Assembly (NCBI RefSeq): GCF_013839515.1
Contig: NZ_JACDNQ010000002.1
Coordinates: 146,320-183,999 of the forward strand
Reading direction: 5' to 3'
Source of the DNA: Natronomonas salinimetallica
GTDB lineage: Archaea; Halobacteriota; Halobacteria; Halobacteriales; Haloarculaceae
Length of the DNA stretch: 37,680 nt
The notes under the pieces are model-generated. The model had not been told where the DNA came from. It ran no database searches and saw only the letters and a program-made list of their open reading frames with translations. Position numbers and translations under genes: made by a program. Of this stretch, positions 16,535 through 25,186 are shown one piece after another; positions within the stretch are counted from its first letter, which is position 1; each line of letters starts with the position of its first letter.

Positions 16535-16659
16535 GCCCTCGAACACCCCGTATGCCGGTCTCCGGTTCCCTTCGGACGTCGGCCCGTGCGTTCGCTTCCG
16601 TCGGTTTCATCGAGTGAACTCGACCCACCTGTTTAGAACGCCACCGAGAAACCCCCAGT

Positions 16660-18462
16660 ATGGACAGCACTACATCGGACCACGGCGCTCGACGCCGGAT
16701 CGGGACCGCCTACAAGCGGCTGCTCTGGGGGACAATGGCGTTTCTCGGGATCAACGGATCGCTCTGGTGGAAGACGATGGTCGCCGTCGGGTTACAGTTC
16801 GGTGCCGGACTCGCACTCGTGACGGTCGTCGTCGTCTCGGAGGGGACGACGGGACTCGTCATCGCCGGCGGGCTGCTCGTGTTGGCTACCGCCGCCTTCT
16901 TCAACACGGCGTTGATCGTCCGCGAGGACCTGATCCGCCCGCTCCAGGCGCTCGAATCGAGCGTGGAGACGGTCGCCGAGGGCGACCTCGACGTCGATTC
17001 GCCGACGATCCGCCAGAACGACGAGGTCGGCTCGCTTTCGGGGTCGTTCGAGCGGATGCACGAGACGCTCCGGGTGACCGGCCGGCAGGCCGACGCCCTG
17101 GCGAGCGAGTCGTTCGACGACCCTGTCCTCGAGGAGTCGGTCCCGGGCGCGTTCGGTGACTCCCTCGACCGGATGGCGGAGAACCTCTCGACGGCGATCG
17201 CCGACCTCGAAGCCCGGTCGGCCCGGCTGACCCGGCTGATCGAGGAGTTCGAGTCCGCGAGCGCCGAGGCCGGCGACGGCGATCTGACGGTTCGGCTGCC
17301 AGAGGGCGAAATCGACGGCCGCTTCGAGGGCGTCGTCGATTCCTACAACGACCAGTTGGACGCCTTCGAGGCGGCGATCGGCCGGGCGAAGCCGTTCGCG
17401 GCCGACGTCGCCGAGGCGAGCGCAACGGCGCGCGGAGAGCTGTCGGCGGTGAGCGAGACGAGCGAGACGAACGCCGAACGTGTCGAGGGGATCGCCGACG
17501 ATGCGGCACGGCAATCGGAGACACTCGGCTCGCTCGCGGGGGACGCAGAAACGCTGTCGGCGACGGTCGAAGAGATCGCCGCGGCCTCGAACGAACTCTC
17601 GGAGATCGCCACCCGGACCGCCTCGAGCGCCGGCGACGGCGTGACCGCGGCCGAGGAGGCGAGAACGACTCTCCACGCGGCGGCCGAGATCGCGACCGAA
17701 ACCGACGAGGCAGTCTCCCGGCTCGTTGAGCGGACCGAGTCGATCCGCGAGATCGTCTCGTTCATCGACGAGGTCGCGAGCCGAACCAACCTACTCGCGC
17801 TGAACGCGTCGATCGAGGCCGCCCGTGCCGACACCGAGACGGCCGGCTTCGAGGTCGTCGCCGAGGAGGTGAAATCGCTGGCCGAGGAGACCCACGAATC
17901 GGCCGGCGACATCGAGGCTATCATCGGCGACATCGACGAGGAGAGCCACGACGTCGCCGCCGACGTCGAGGAACTGACGGCGCGGATCGACGAGGCGGTC
18001 GACACCGTCGACGCCGCGACCGAGGAGTTTTCGGCGATCGCCGAGGACACCGCGAGCGTCGAAGAGAGCGCCACCGAGATCAGTTCGGCGACGGACCAAC
18101 AGGCACAGGTCGCGACCGACGTCTCCGCGAGGGTAGACGAACTCGTCGAGATCGGCGACGCGACCGCCGACCGCGCCGATGCAGTCGCGACGGAAACGGC
18201 CGAGGGTGCGGAGCGGTTACAGGGGGCCGCCAAATCCGTCACGTCGCTGGCCGAACAGGCCGACCGGCTCTCGGCCGCGCTGGCGGCGTTCGAGGTCGAT
18301 GAGGAGGGAGTCGAGGTCGATGAGGAGGGAGTCGAGGTCGATGAGGAGGGAGTCGAGGCCGATGAGGAGGGAGTCGAGGTCGACGAGGAGGGAGCCGATG
18401 AGGCGGGGACCCCCGACACGAACGGCGGGACGAAGTCGCCTTCGCCCGGGGCGGCCGACTGA
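16660..18462 (+). CDS. Methyl-accepting chemotaxis transducer (Htr type) without extracellular sensor
   Basis: The 600-aa protein has two membrane helices close together (about residues 43-65 and 70-90, [17 protein letters not shown] and [17 protein letters not shown]) with only a few residues between them. It continues with a HAMP domain ([26 protein letters not shown]), a second HAMP-like segment and a long coiled-coil signalling domain. The hairpin tip is [27 protein letters not shown] at about residue 365. It should feed CheA/CheW for flagellar control. With no periplasmic domain it probably senses through a membrane or cytoplasmic partner, as sensory-rhodopsin transducers do, but no rhodopsin gene is nearby. 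The C-terminus has five 7-residue acidic repeats. Confidence 0.93.
   Translation: MDSTTSDHGARRRIGTAYKRLLWGTMAFLGINGSLWWKTMVAVGLQFGAGLALVTVVVVSEGTTGLVIAGGLLVLATAAFFNTALIVREDLIRPLQALESSVETVAEGDLDVDSPTIRQNDEVGSLSGSFERMHETLRVTGRQADALASESFDDPVLEESVPGAFGDSLDRMAENLSTAIADLEARSARLTRLIEEFESASAEAGDGDLTVRLPEGEIDGRFEGVVDSYNDQLDAFEAAIGRAKPFAADVAEASATARGELSAVSETSETNAERVEGIADDAARQSETLGSLAGDAETLSATVEEIAAASNELSEIATRTASSAGDGVTAAEEARTTLHAAAEIATETDEAVSRLVERTESIREIVSFIDEVASRTNLLALNASIEAARADTETAGFEVVAEEVKSLAEETHESAGDIEAIIGDIDEESHDVAADVEELTARIDEAVDTVDAATEEFSAIAEDTASVEESATEISSATDQQAQVATDVSARVDELVEIGDATADRADAVATETAEGAERLQGAAKSVTSLAEQADRLSAALAAFEVDEEGVEVDEEGVEVDEEGVEADEEGVEVDEEGADEAGTPDTNGGTKSPSPGAAD
18292..18396 (+). 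repeat. Five 21-nt in-frame tandem repeats at the transducer C-terminus
   Basis: The unit GAGGTCGATGAGGAGGGAGT plus C is repeated five times with a few substitutions (the last uses GAC, one uses GCC). It encodes EVDEEGV and adds a charged tail beyond the signalling domain. High nucleotide identity implies recent expansion. Confidence 0.92.
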
Positions 18463-18542
18463 ACGGCGACGCGTTCGGACGCGACCTCCCGACACGTCCG
18501 GAAGCGGAACCCTTGTTATCTGCCGTCCCGGCTGTATTTTTA

Positions 18543-19787
18543 ATGAGTTCCCCCGATACGACGGCCGTCAAGCGGCTCGCCGACTGGGACGGTGACCGCC
18601 TCGAACGGCTCGCCGCCGAGTACGACACGCCGCTGTACGTCACCGACCTCGATCGGATCCGCGAGAACTTCGCACGTTTCGAGTCGGCGTTCGATTTCGC
18701 CCACCTCATGTACGCCGTCAAAGCCAATACCGGCCGGGCGGTCGTCCGGACGCTCTACGACGCCGGGGCGGACATCGAGTGTGCCGCCGCCGGGGAGCTC
18801 CACCGTGCGTTGGCGGCCGGCGTCGCCCCCGAGGACCTCCAATACACCGCGGTCAACCCACCGGACGGCGACCTCGACTACGCCGTCGATCTCTGGGAGG
18901 ACACCCCCGAGTTGACGATCACCGCGGGCGCGGCGATGACGCTCGATCGGCTCGAGGCCCGCGGGTTCGACGGCCGCCTCTCGCTGCGGGTCAACCCCGG
19001 GATCGGTACCGGCCACCACGAGAAGGTCGCGACCGGCAAGGACGCGAAGTTCGGGATCCCCTACGAGGACGTCCCCGGCCTCGTCGAGTCGGCCCGCGAG
19101 CGCTTCGAGTTCGTCGGACTCCACGCCCACGTCGGAAGCGGCGTCCTCTCGGCTGATCTCGACGACCACCGGCGTGCCCTCCGGAAGGTCGCCGACATGG
19201 CCGAACGGGTCGGCGATCTCGAGTTCCTCGATTTGGGCGGCGGCTTCGGCGTCCCCTACCGACCCGAGGAACCGCCGCTGGACATCGAGGCCGCGGCCGG
19301 GATGGTTCGGGAGGTGACCGCGGACGTAGACGCGACGATCGCGCTCGAACCCGGTCGCTATCTCGTCGCCGACGCCGGTGCCCTCCTCACGCGGGCCAAC
19401 ACTATCAAACGGACCCCGAAGACGCGTGTCGTCGGTGTCGATGCCGGGCTCACCTCGTTGATCCGCCCGGCGATGTTCGACTCCTATCACCACATCCGGA
19501 ACGTGACCGGCGGCGATCGCGATCCGGTCGAATCCAGCGTTGGCGGCCCGTTGTGTACCAGCGCCGACGTGTTCTGTACCGATCGGCCGATTCCCCGACC
19601 CGAGGCCGACGACGTGCTCGCGATCGGCAACGTCGGTGCATACGGGATCAACCTCGCAAGCCAGTTTCACTCCCAGCCCAAACCAGCGGAGGTCGCCATC
19701 GAGGGTGGCGACGAGCGCGTGACCCGACGGCGTGAGACCTTCGACGATCTGATGCGACTGGAGGACGAAGCGCCCGGATATATTTAA
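18543..19787 (+). CDS. lysA: Diaminopimelate decarboxylase
   Basis: The 414-aa fold-type III PLP enzyme has the PLP lysine in MYAVKANTGRAV (about residue 60), HAHVGSG for substrate and cofactor contacts, FLDLGGGFGVPY (phosphate-binding glycines), EPGRYLVADAGALL and the catalytic-cysteine loop GGPLCTSADVFC. It converts meso-diaminopimelate to lysine, the last step of that route. ATG 18543 gives the family length, whereas an upstream in-frame start adds ten unlikely residues. The other dap genes are not in the window, and deoC follows at 23 nt. Confidence 0.95.
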   Translation: MSSPDTTAVKRLADWDGDRLERLAAEYDTPLYVTDLDRIRENFARFESAFDFAHLMYAVKANTGRAVVRTLYDAGADIECAAAGELHRALAAGVAPEDLQYTAVNPPDGDLDYAVDLWEDTPELTITAGAAMTLDRLEARGFDGRLSLRVNPGIGTGHHEKVATGKDAKFGIPYEDVPGLVESARERFEFVGLHAHVGSGVLSADLDDHRRALRKVADMAERVGDLEFLDLGGGFGVPYRPEEPPLDIEAAAGMVREVTADVDATIALEPGRYLVADAGALLTRANTIKRTPKTRVVGVDAGLTSLIRPAMFDSYHHIRNVTGGDRDPVESSVGGPLCTSADVFCTDRPIPRPEADDVLAIGNVGAYGINLASQFHSQPKPAEVAIEGGDERVTRRRETFDDLMRLEDEAPGYI

Positions 19788-19788
19788 C
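19777..19788 (+). promoter_or_regulatory. TATA-like box of deoC inside the lysA stop region
   Basis: GATATATTTAAC spans the lysA stop codon and is centred about 28 nt upstream of the deoC ATG at 19811, so deoC probably has its own leaderless promoter even though it directly follows lysA. Confidence 0.6.
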
Positions 19789-19810
19789 TCGGCGACGACG
19801 AACGTACGGT

Positions 19811-20482
19811 ATGTCGCTCGAAGGCTCCCTGCTGGACGATCCATCCGACGTCGTCTCGATCATCGATCATACCAACGTCGATCCGACCGCAACCGAAGCC
19901 GAGATCCGCGAACTGTGCCAGGAGGTCGACGACTATGGGTTCTGCTCGGCCGTCGTGGTCCCGTACCACGCCGAACTCGCGGACCGAATGCTCGACGATC
20001 GGGCGAACGTCGCGGCCGTCATCGGCTTTCCGTACGGGATACAGAACTCGACGGCGAAACGGGACGAGGTCGAGGAACTGCTCGAACACGTCGACGAACT
20101 CGACATGGTGATGAACCGAACGGCGTTCGCGAACGACGACCACGAGGCGGTCGTCGAGGACGTCGAAACGGTGGCCGAGGCGGTCGGCGATAAGACGCTG
20201 AAGTGTATCATCGAGTCGCCGACGCTGTCGCCTCCGGAGATACGGCGTGCCGCCGGACTCGTCGAGGAGGGGGGTGCGGACTTCGTCAAGACGGCAGTCG
20301 GCTACGAGGGACCGACGGACCGCGCGGAGGTCGAGGCGATAGCGGACGGGATCGGCACCGATACGGAGATCAAAGCGTCCGGCGGGATCGCCACCTTCGA
20401 GGCGGTCCTCGAGATGGTGCGGGCTGGGGCGACCCGGATCGGGGCCTCTTCGGGCGTCGAGATCTACGAGTCGACACGATAG
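19811..20482 (+). CDS. deoC: Deoxyribose-phosphate aldolase
   Basis: The 223-aa class I aldolase has IIDHTNVDP at the N-terminus, GFPYGIQNSTAK (phosphate loop), ELDMVMN, LKCIIESP, GADFVKTAVGYEG with the Schiff-base lysine at about residue 160, EIKASGGI with the second active-site lysine, and GATRIGASSG. It interconverts 2-deoxyribose 5-phosphate with glyceraldehyde 3-phosphate plus acetaldehyde, feeding nucleoside carbon into central metabolism. The length is normal for archaeal DeoC. Confidence 0.96.
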   Translation: MSLEGSLLDDPSDVVSIIDHTNVDPTATEAEIRELCQEVDDYGFCSAVVVPYHAELADRMLDDRANVAAVIGFPYGIQNSTAKRDEVEELLEHVDELDMVMNRTAFANDDHEAVVEDVETVAEAVGDKTLKCIIESPTLSPPEIRRAAGLVEEGGADFVKTAVGYEGPTDRAEVEAIADGIGTDTEIKASGGIATFEAVLEMVRAGATRIGASSGVEIYESTR

Positions 20483-20510
20483 CCGCTCACACGGACTGTC
20501 GTAGTCCGGC

Positions 20511-21770
20511 TCACACGAGCACGACGAAGAGGATCCCGACGACGGAGACGGCCCCCAGGACGGCCGTCACCGTGCGGCCGAGCTGTCGCGTTCCGAGCAG
20601 CCACGCGAGTCCGGCTTTCACGAGGGTGTTCGCGACGGCCCCGATCACGATGCCCGTCGCCGCGACCTCCGGGGGGACGGTCCCGTCGGCCGCGAGCGTA
20701 CTCAGCGTGAGCGTGATCGCATCCACGTCGGCGAGTCCGGAGACGAACGCGATCGCGTAGATTCCCGAATCGCCCAACTGCACGTGTGCGAACTCCGAGA
20801 TCGAGAGCACTACCGCGAAGACGGCCCCGAAAAACAGCGCCGGCCGCAACCGGAATGGGTTTTTGATTTCGGTGTCGGCGTGGAACTCCGTCTCGGTCCT
20901 CGAACGCCAGTAGACGACGACGGCCACGACCGCCCCGAACCCGGTCATCGCGCCGAGCGGAACGACGACGTACGGGAGTAGATCCGGGTTGACGACGGTG
21001 ACCTCGATGAGAGCCCTGGGGAACATTACGATCGAGGCGACGATCGTCGAGAACGCACAGATACGGTAGAGGGTGTGTTCTTCCGTCGTTCGCTCGGCCA
21101 TCGAGACGGCCGTCGCGGTCGAGGAGACGAACCCGCCCAACACGCCGGTCACCGCGATCCCCCGTTGGACGCCGATGACCCGCCCGAGGACGTACGCGAC
21201 GAAACTCAACCCGGAGACGAACACGACCATGAGCCAGACGTACCGGGGGTTGATCCCGAAGAGCGCATCGAGTTCGCGGTCGGGCACCAACGGGAGGACG
21301 ACCAGCACGACGAGGATGAACTTCATCGACGCGTGCCGTTCGCGTTCGTCGATCCGGTCGGCGAACCGATGGATGACGCCCTTCGCCGAGAGCAACACCG
21401 TGACCGCACCGGCGACGACGACCGCGAGGATGGCCCCGCGCTCCGAGTGGGTCGCCAACGCTCCCAACACGACGGTCAACAACGCGGTCACGAGCGTCGT
21501 GAGCCCGATATCGCCCTCCGCCCGGATCCTGCCGGCGTAGGCGACCGTCAGCGGGATCGTGACGGAGATCAACGCGATCGGGAGCATCGCCGGAAAGAAC
21601 GCCTGCACGAGCGCACCGTAGAGTGCGAAAAGCGGAAACGTACGGCTCCCGGCGAAGAGCCCCGCCGAATCGCTCTGTTCTCGCTCGAGCCCAATGAGGG
21701 CACCGATCCCGAACGCGATCGCGATCCGGAACACCGAAACCGAGAGCGAGACGGCGTCGGGATCGATCAT
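20511..21770 (-). CDS. MgtC/SapB-type and DUF4010 membrane protein
   Basis: From ATG 21770 the product is 419 aa with about 12-13 membrane helices. The N-terminal third is MgtC/SapB-like (FRIAIAFGIGALIGLEREQ, SRTFPLFALYGAL, GLTTLVTALLTVVLGAL). The rest fits DUF4010 (GVLGGFVSSTATAVSMAERT; GIYAIAFVSGLADVDAITLTLSTLA; NTLVKAGLAWLLG). The family is widespread with unproven function, and divalent-ion homeostasis is the usual suggestion. An in-frame upstream start at 21800 adds ten residues. It converges with deoC and runs in the same direction as purB. Confidence 0.9.
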   Translation of the reverse strand: MIDPDAVSLSVSVFRIAIAFGIGALIGLEREQSDSAGLFAGSRTFPLFALYGALVQAFFPAMLPIALISVTIPLTVAYAGRIRAEGDIGLTTLVTALLTVVLGALATHSERGAILAVVVAGAVTVLLSAKGVIHRFADRIDERERHASMKFILVVLVVLPLVPDRELDALFGINPRYVWLMVVFVSGLSFVAYVLGRVIGVQRGIAVTGVLGGFVSSTATAVSMAERTTEEHTLYRICAFSTIVASIVMFPRALIEVTVVNPDLLPYVVVPLGAMTGFGAVVAVVVYWRSRTETEFHADTEIKNPFRLRPALFFGAVFAVVLSISEFAHVQLGDSGIYAIAFVSGLADVDAITLTLSTLAADGTVPPEVAATGIVIGAVANTLVKAGLAWLLGTRQLGRTVTAVLGAVSVVGILFVVLV

Positions 21771-21838
21771 GTTCGGCGGTTCGTCCGCCCCTCTTGTCAA
21801 GCCTCGGAAAAGCCCCGGTTCGGAGCCGCCGGTATCGC

Positions 21839-23236
21839 CTACCGATCGCGCGGCGACCCGAGTTCGTCGACCAACTCGTCGCCGAAGCCGACGTAGCCCG
21901 CGGGCGTCAGGGCGTGCAGTTCCTCGCGGACGGACTCGTCGACGTCGAGTTCGTCGAAGAGGGTCCGGAAGTCCGACAGCGTCGCGCGTCGACCGCGTGT
22001 GAGTTCCTTGATACGCTCGTAGGCGTCGGTGTCGCCCTCCCGACGGAGGATCGTCTGGACGGCCTCGCCGATCACCTCGGGGGTGGCCTCGAGTTCCTCA
22101 CGCATGACCGTCTCGTTCGGCGTCACCTTCGCAAGGCCGGCGGCCGCCTTCCGGTAGCCGATGAGACAGTGCGAAAGCGCCGCTCCGACGTTCCGTTTGA
22201 CCGTCGAATCCGAGAGGTCACGCTGGAGTCTGGACGTTGTGACGTAGTCGGCGAGGAAAGTCAGATCCGAGTTGGCCTTCGTCAGGTTCCCCTCGCTGTT
22301 CTCGAAGTCGATCGGATTCACCTTGTGAGGCATCGTCGAGGAGCCGGTCTCGCCCGCCGCGGCCTCCTGGCCGAGGTAGCGATCCGAGACGTAGAGCCAC
22401 ACGTCGAGGTCGAGGTCCCGAAGGACGTTGTTGACGCCACGGAGGGCGTCAAAGACCGCCGCGAGGTCGTCACAGGGGTTGACCTGCGTCGAGAGCGCGG
22501 TGTGTTCGAGGCCGAGCGACTCGACGAACGCCCGAGAGAACTCGCGCCAGTCCACGTCGGGATAGGCGGCGCGATGGGCGGCGTAGGTTCCGGACGCGCC
22601 GGCGAGTTTGCCGGAGAGATCCGCCGTCACGGCCTCGAGGCGGCCGAGCGCGCGACCGAGGCGGGCGGCGTAGACTGCGAGTTCCTTGCCGTAGGTCGTC
22701 GGCGTCGCGGGCTGGCCGTGCGTGCGCGCCAGCATCGGCACGTCGCGGTGTCGCCTCGCGTCGTCGGCGAGGGCGTCACGGAGCTCTCTGATCGCGGGGA
22801 CGAGTACCTCCGTGACGGCCGGGGCGAGAAGCAGCCGGTGGGCGAGGTTGTTGACGTCCTCGCTCGTCAGCCCGAAGTGGACCCACGGACCCTGGACGTC
22901 CTCGTCCGGCAGGTGCATCCGGATGAAGTATTCGACCGCCTTGACGTCGTGGTTCGTCGCCGTATAGCCCTCGTACCCACTGGTTTCGAGCTGTTTGACG
23001 ACGCCGGCGTCGTCGGCGTCGAACGATTCGTACAGCTCCCGAAGCTCCGAGCGGGTCTCCTTGGAGAGCGCCAGGGGCGTCGCGTCGAGGTCAGCCAGGG
23101 CGATCAGGTACTCGACTTCGACTTCGATTCGTGCCCGCACGAGTGCGGCTTCGCTGGCGTAGTCGGTGAGCGGTTCCGTATAGCGTGCATAGCGACCGTC
23201 GAGCGGCGAGACGGCGTAGAGCGGCCCCCGTGTCAT
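21839..23236 (-). CDS. purB: Adenylosuccinate lyase
   Basis: The 465-aa protein starts with the family N-terminus YAVSPLDGRYARYTEPL. The superfamily signature SSTMPHKVNPIDFENSEGNL carries the mobile loop serine and is preceded by GETG. ARTHGQPATPTTYGKE has the catalytic His region. It acts twice in purine synthesis, splitting SAICAR to AICAR and adenylosuccinate to AMP. It is divergent from the purN-purH gene across a 367-nt gap that holds repeat copy 2. A TATA-like CTTTTT lies about 28 nt upstream of the start. Confidence 0.97.
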   Translation of the reverse strand: MTRGPLYAVSPLDGRYARYTEPLTDYASEAALVRARIEVEVEYLIALADLDATPLALSKETRSELRELYESFDADDAGVVKQLETSGYEGYTATNHDVKAVEYFIRMHLPDEDVQGPWVHFGLTSEDVNNLAHRLLLAPAVTEVLVPAIRELRDALADDARRHRDVPMLARTHGQPATPTTYGKELAVYAARLGRALGRLEAVTADLSGKLAGASGTYAAHRAAYPDVDWREFSRAFVESLGLEHTALSTQVNPCDDLAAVFDALRGVNNVLRDLDLDVWLYVSDRYLGQEAAAGETGSSTMPHKVNPIDFENSEGNLTKANSDLTFLADYVTTSRLQRDLSDSTVKRNVGAALSHCLIGYRKAAAGLAKVTPNETVMREELEATPEVIGEAVQTILRREGDTDAYERIKELTRGRRATLSDFRTLFDELDVDESVREELHALTPAGYVGFGDELVDELGSPRDR

Positions 23237-23362
23237 ACGTGTGGCTCCGGTGAGGCGCTGAAAAAGGATGTCGGTCGCTGCCAGAGACGAGGCCGACGAC
23301 CCCGACCGGCTGCCCTCGACCGGCCGACCCCGGGCGGAGCGGGAAAGCCGCCGTCGCGTTTC

Positions 23363-23448
23363 CTATAGTAGACATCGCAACTATGTACACATCGATCGCA
23401 CCGCCGCCGTGCGGTCGAGTGTGTCTTGTCTTCCGATCCCTACTATAA
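23363..23448. repeat. 86-bp imperfect palindrome, copy 2 (MITE-like)
   Basis: CTATAGTAGACATCGCAACT to CCCTACTATAA, with central GATCGCAC/GTGCGGTC arms around CGCCGCC. It is in the same orientation as copy 1 and differs at only a few positions. It sits in the purB/purN-purH divergent intergenic region but outside the likely purB promoter. It is the only recognisable content of that gap apart from A/T-rich boxes at about 23493-23503 and 23549-23556. Confidence 0.8.
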
Positions 23449-23603
23449 TAACGGACGTCCCAACGTGTGTTCCTGATTGGGGCCGGGAGTGATGCATATA
23501 TATCGCTATCACCGGCCACGCGAACCGAAACGTATGCACGTTATTGCATTATACCGTGGCGACAATCGCAACTACTTTGCGTTCGGCGCAGTCCGTTTCG
23601 GGT

Positions 23604-25175
23604 ATGAAACTCGCCGGTATGGCCTCGAACCGTGGCCGGAACCTGCTGCATATGGCCGACACCGCGCCGGGCGGTGCGGAGTTCGCCGTCGTCCTCTCGA
23701 ACGAGGAGGGCGCACCAGTCATCGAGGAGGCGACGGAGCGTGGCATCCCGACCGAAGTCCTCACGCGCGGGACGGACGAGTCGCGCGAGGCACACGAACG
23801 CCGGATCGTCGAGTGCCTCGACGGGTACGACGTCGATCTCGTCTGTCTCGACGGGTATATGCGGATCCTCACGGAGACGTTCCTCGATGCGACGCCACGG
23901 ACGCTCAACGTCCACCCGGCACTTTTGCCCGCGTTCCCCGGAATGGATGCCCACGAACAGGTGCTCGAAGCCGGTGTCTCCGTCACCGGCTGTACGGTCC
24001 ACGTCGTCGACGAGACCGTCGATGGCGGTCCGATCGTCACCCAAGAGCCCGTCCCGGTCTACGACGGCGACGACGCCGATAACCTCAAACACCGCGTCCT
24101 CTACGAGGCGGAGTTCAGCGCCTACCCCCGGGCGGTCAAGTGGTTCGCCGAGGGACGCGTCACCGTCGAGGACGGAACCGTGTCGGTCGAGGGCGACGAC
24201 GGCGGCGCGTTTCCCGCCCGTCGGATCGCCTGCGACGACCGTGGTCGTGAGCTCAGATACGGCGAGAACCCCCACCAGGACGCCGCGGTATACGTCGATG
24301 GGACCTGCGAGGCGGCCAGCATCGTCGGGGCCGAGCAACTGAACGACGGTGCGAAGGCGCTGTCGTATAACAACTACAACGACGCCGACGGCGCGCTTCG
24401 CCTCATAACGGAGTTCGACGAACCGGCCGCAGCCGTGATCAAACACACCAATCCCGCGGGCTGTGCGAGCGCCGACTCGCTCGCTGCGGCCTACGGGGAC
24501 GCCCTCTCGACGGACCCGATGAGCTCCTTCGGCGGTATCGTCGCGTTGAACCGCGAGTGCGACGCCGCGACCGCCGAGGCGATCACCGATTCGTTCAAGG
24601 AGGTCGTCGTCGCCCCCGGCTACACCGACGCCGCCCTCGATTCGCTCTTCGAGAAGGACAACCTCCGGGTGTTGGACGTCGGCGACCTCGACGACGGCTC
24701 CGAACCCATGACCGAAAGCGACCTCGTCGGCGGCCGACTGCTACAGGAGCGCGACCGCCAGTCGATCACCCCCGCGGACCTCGAAACGGTCACCGATCGT
24801 GAACCGACCGACGCACAACTCGAAACGATGTGTTTCGCCTGGCGGACCATCAAACACGTCAAATCCAACGCGATCCTCCTCGCCGACGGGACCGAGACGG
24901 TCGGCGTCGGGATGGGACAGGTCTCCCGCGTCGACGCCGTCCGTCTGGCGACGATGAAAGCCGACGAACACGCCGAGGGGAAAGACGCCGAGGGGGCCGT
25001 GATGGCCTCGGACGCGTTCTTCCCGTTCCCGGACGGGATCGAGGTCGCCGCCGAGGCCGGCATCGAGGCGGTCGTCCAGCCCGGCGGTTCGGTCAACGAC
25101 GAGGACGTCATCGCCGCCGCGAACGAACACGACATCGCGATGACGTTCACCGGCCAGCGGGCGTTCCAACACTGA
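23604..25175 (+). CDS. purH: Fused GAR formyltransferase (PurN) - AICAR formyltransferase (PurH C-domain)
   Basis: The 523-aa protein has residues 1-190 that are PurN-like (LAGMASNRGRNLLHMA; VCLDGYMRILTETFLDATPRTLNVHPALLPAFPG with the formyl-transfer Asn-His; DETVDGGPIV). From about residue 215 it is the PurH transformylase domain (RELRYGENPHQDAAVY, LSYNNYNDADGALRL, VIKHTNPAGCA, MSSFGGIVALNR, FVIA-like and TGQRAFQH end). The N-terminal IMP cyclohydrolase (MGS) domain of bacterial PurH is absent, fitting the archaeal use of a separate PurO enzyme. The fusion is a known haloarchaeal arrangement. ATG 23604 starts the conserved domain, and upstream in-frame codons look non-coding. Confidence 0.94.
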   Translation: MKLAGMASNRGRNLLHMADTAPGGAEFAVVLSNEEGAPVIEEATERGIPTEVLTRGTDESREAHERRIVECLDGYDVDLVCLDGYMRILTETFLDATPRTLNVHPALLPAFPGMDAHEQVLEAGVSVTGCTVHVVDETVDGGPIVTQEPVPVYDGDDADNLKHRVLYEAEFSAYPRAVKWFAEGRVTVEDGTVSVEGDDGGAFPARRIACDDRGRELRYGENPHQDAAVYVDGTCEAASIVGAEQLNDGAKALSYNNYNDADGALRLITEFDEPAAAVIKHTNPAGCASADSLAAAYGDALSTDPMSSFGGIVALNRECDAATAEAITDSFKEVVVAPGYTDAALDSLFEKDNLRVLDVGDLDDGSEPMTESDLVGGRLLQERDRQSITPADLETVTDREPTDAQLETMCFAWRTIKHVKSNAILLADGTETVGVGMGQVSRVDAVRLATMKADEHAEGKDAEGAVMASDAFFPFPDGIEVAAEAGIEAVVQPGGSVNDEDVIAAANEHDIAMTFTGQRAFQH

Positions 25176-25186
25176 GCCGTCCGGGG

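Noticed and set aside
23604-25175. The PurN-PurH fusion as a novel enzyme
   Set aside because: Although the cyclohydrolase domain is missing, this arrangement is a recognised haloarchaeal form, with the cyclohydrolase step assigned to PurO.
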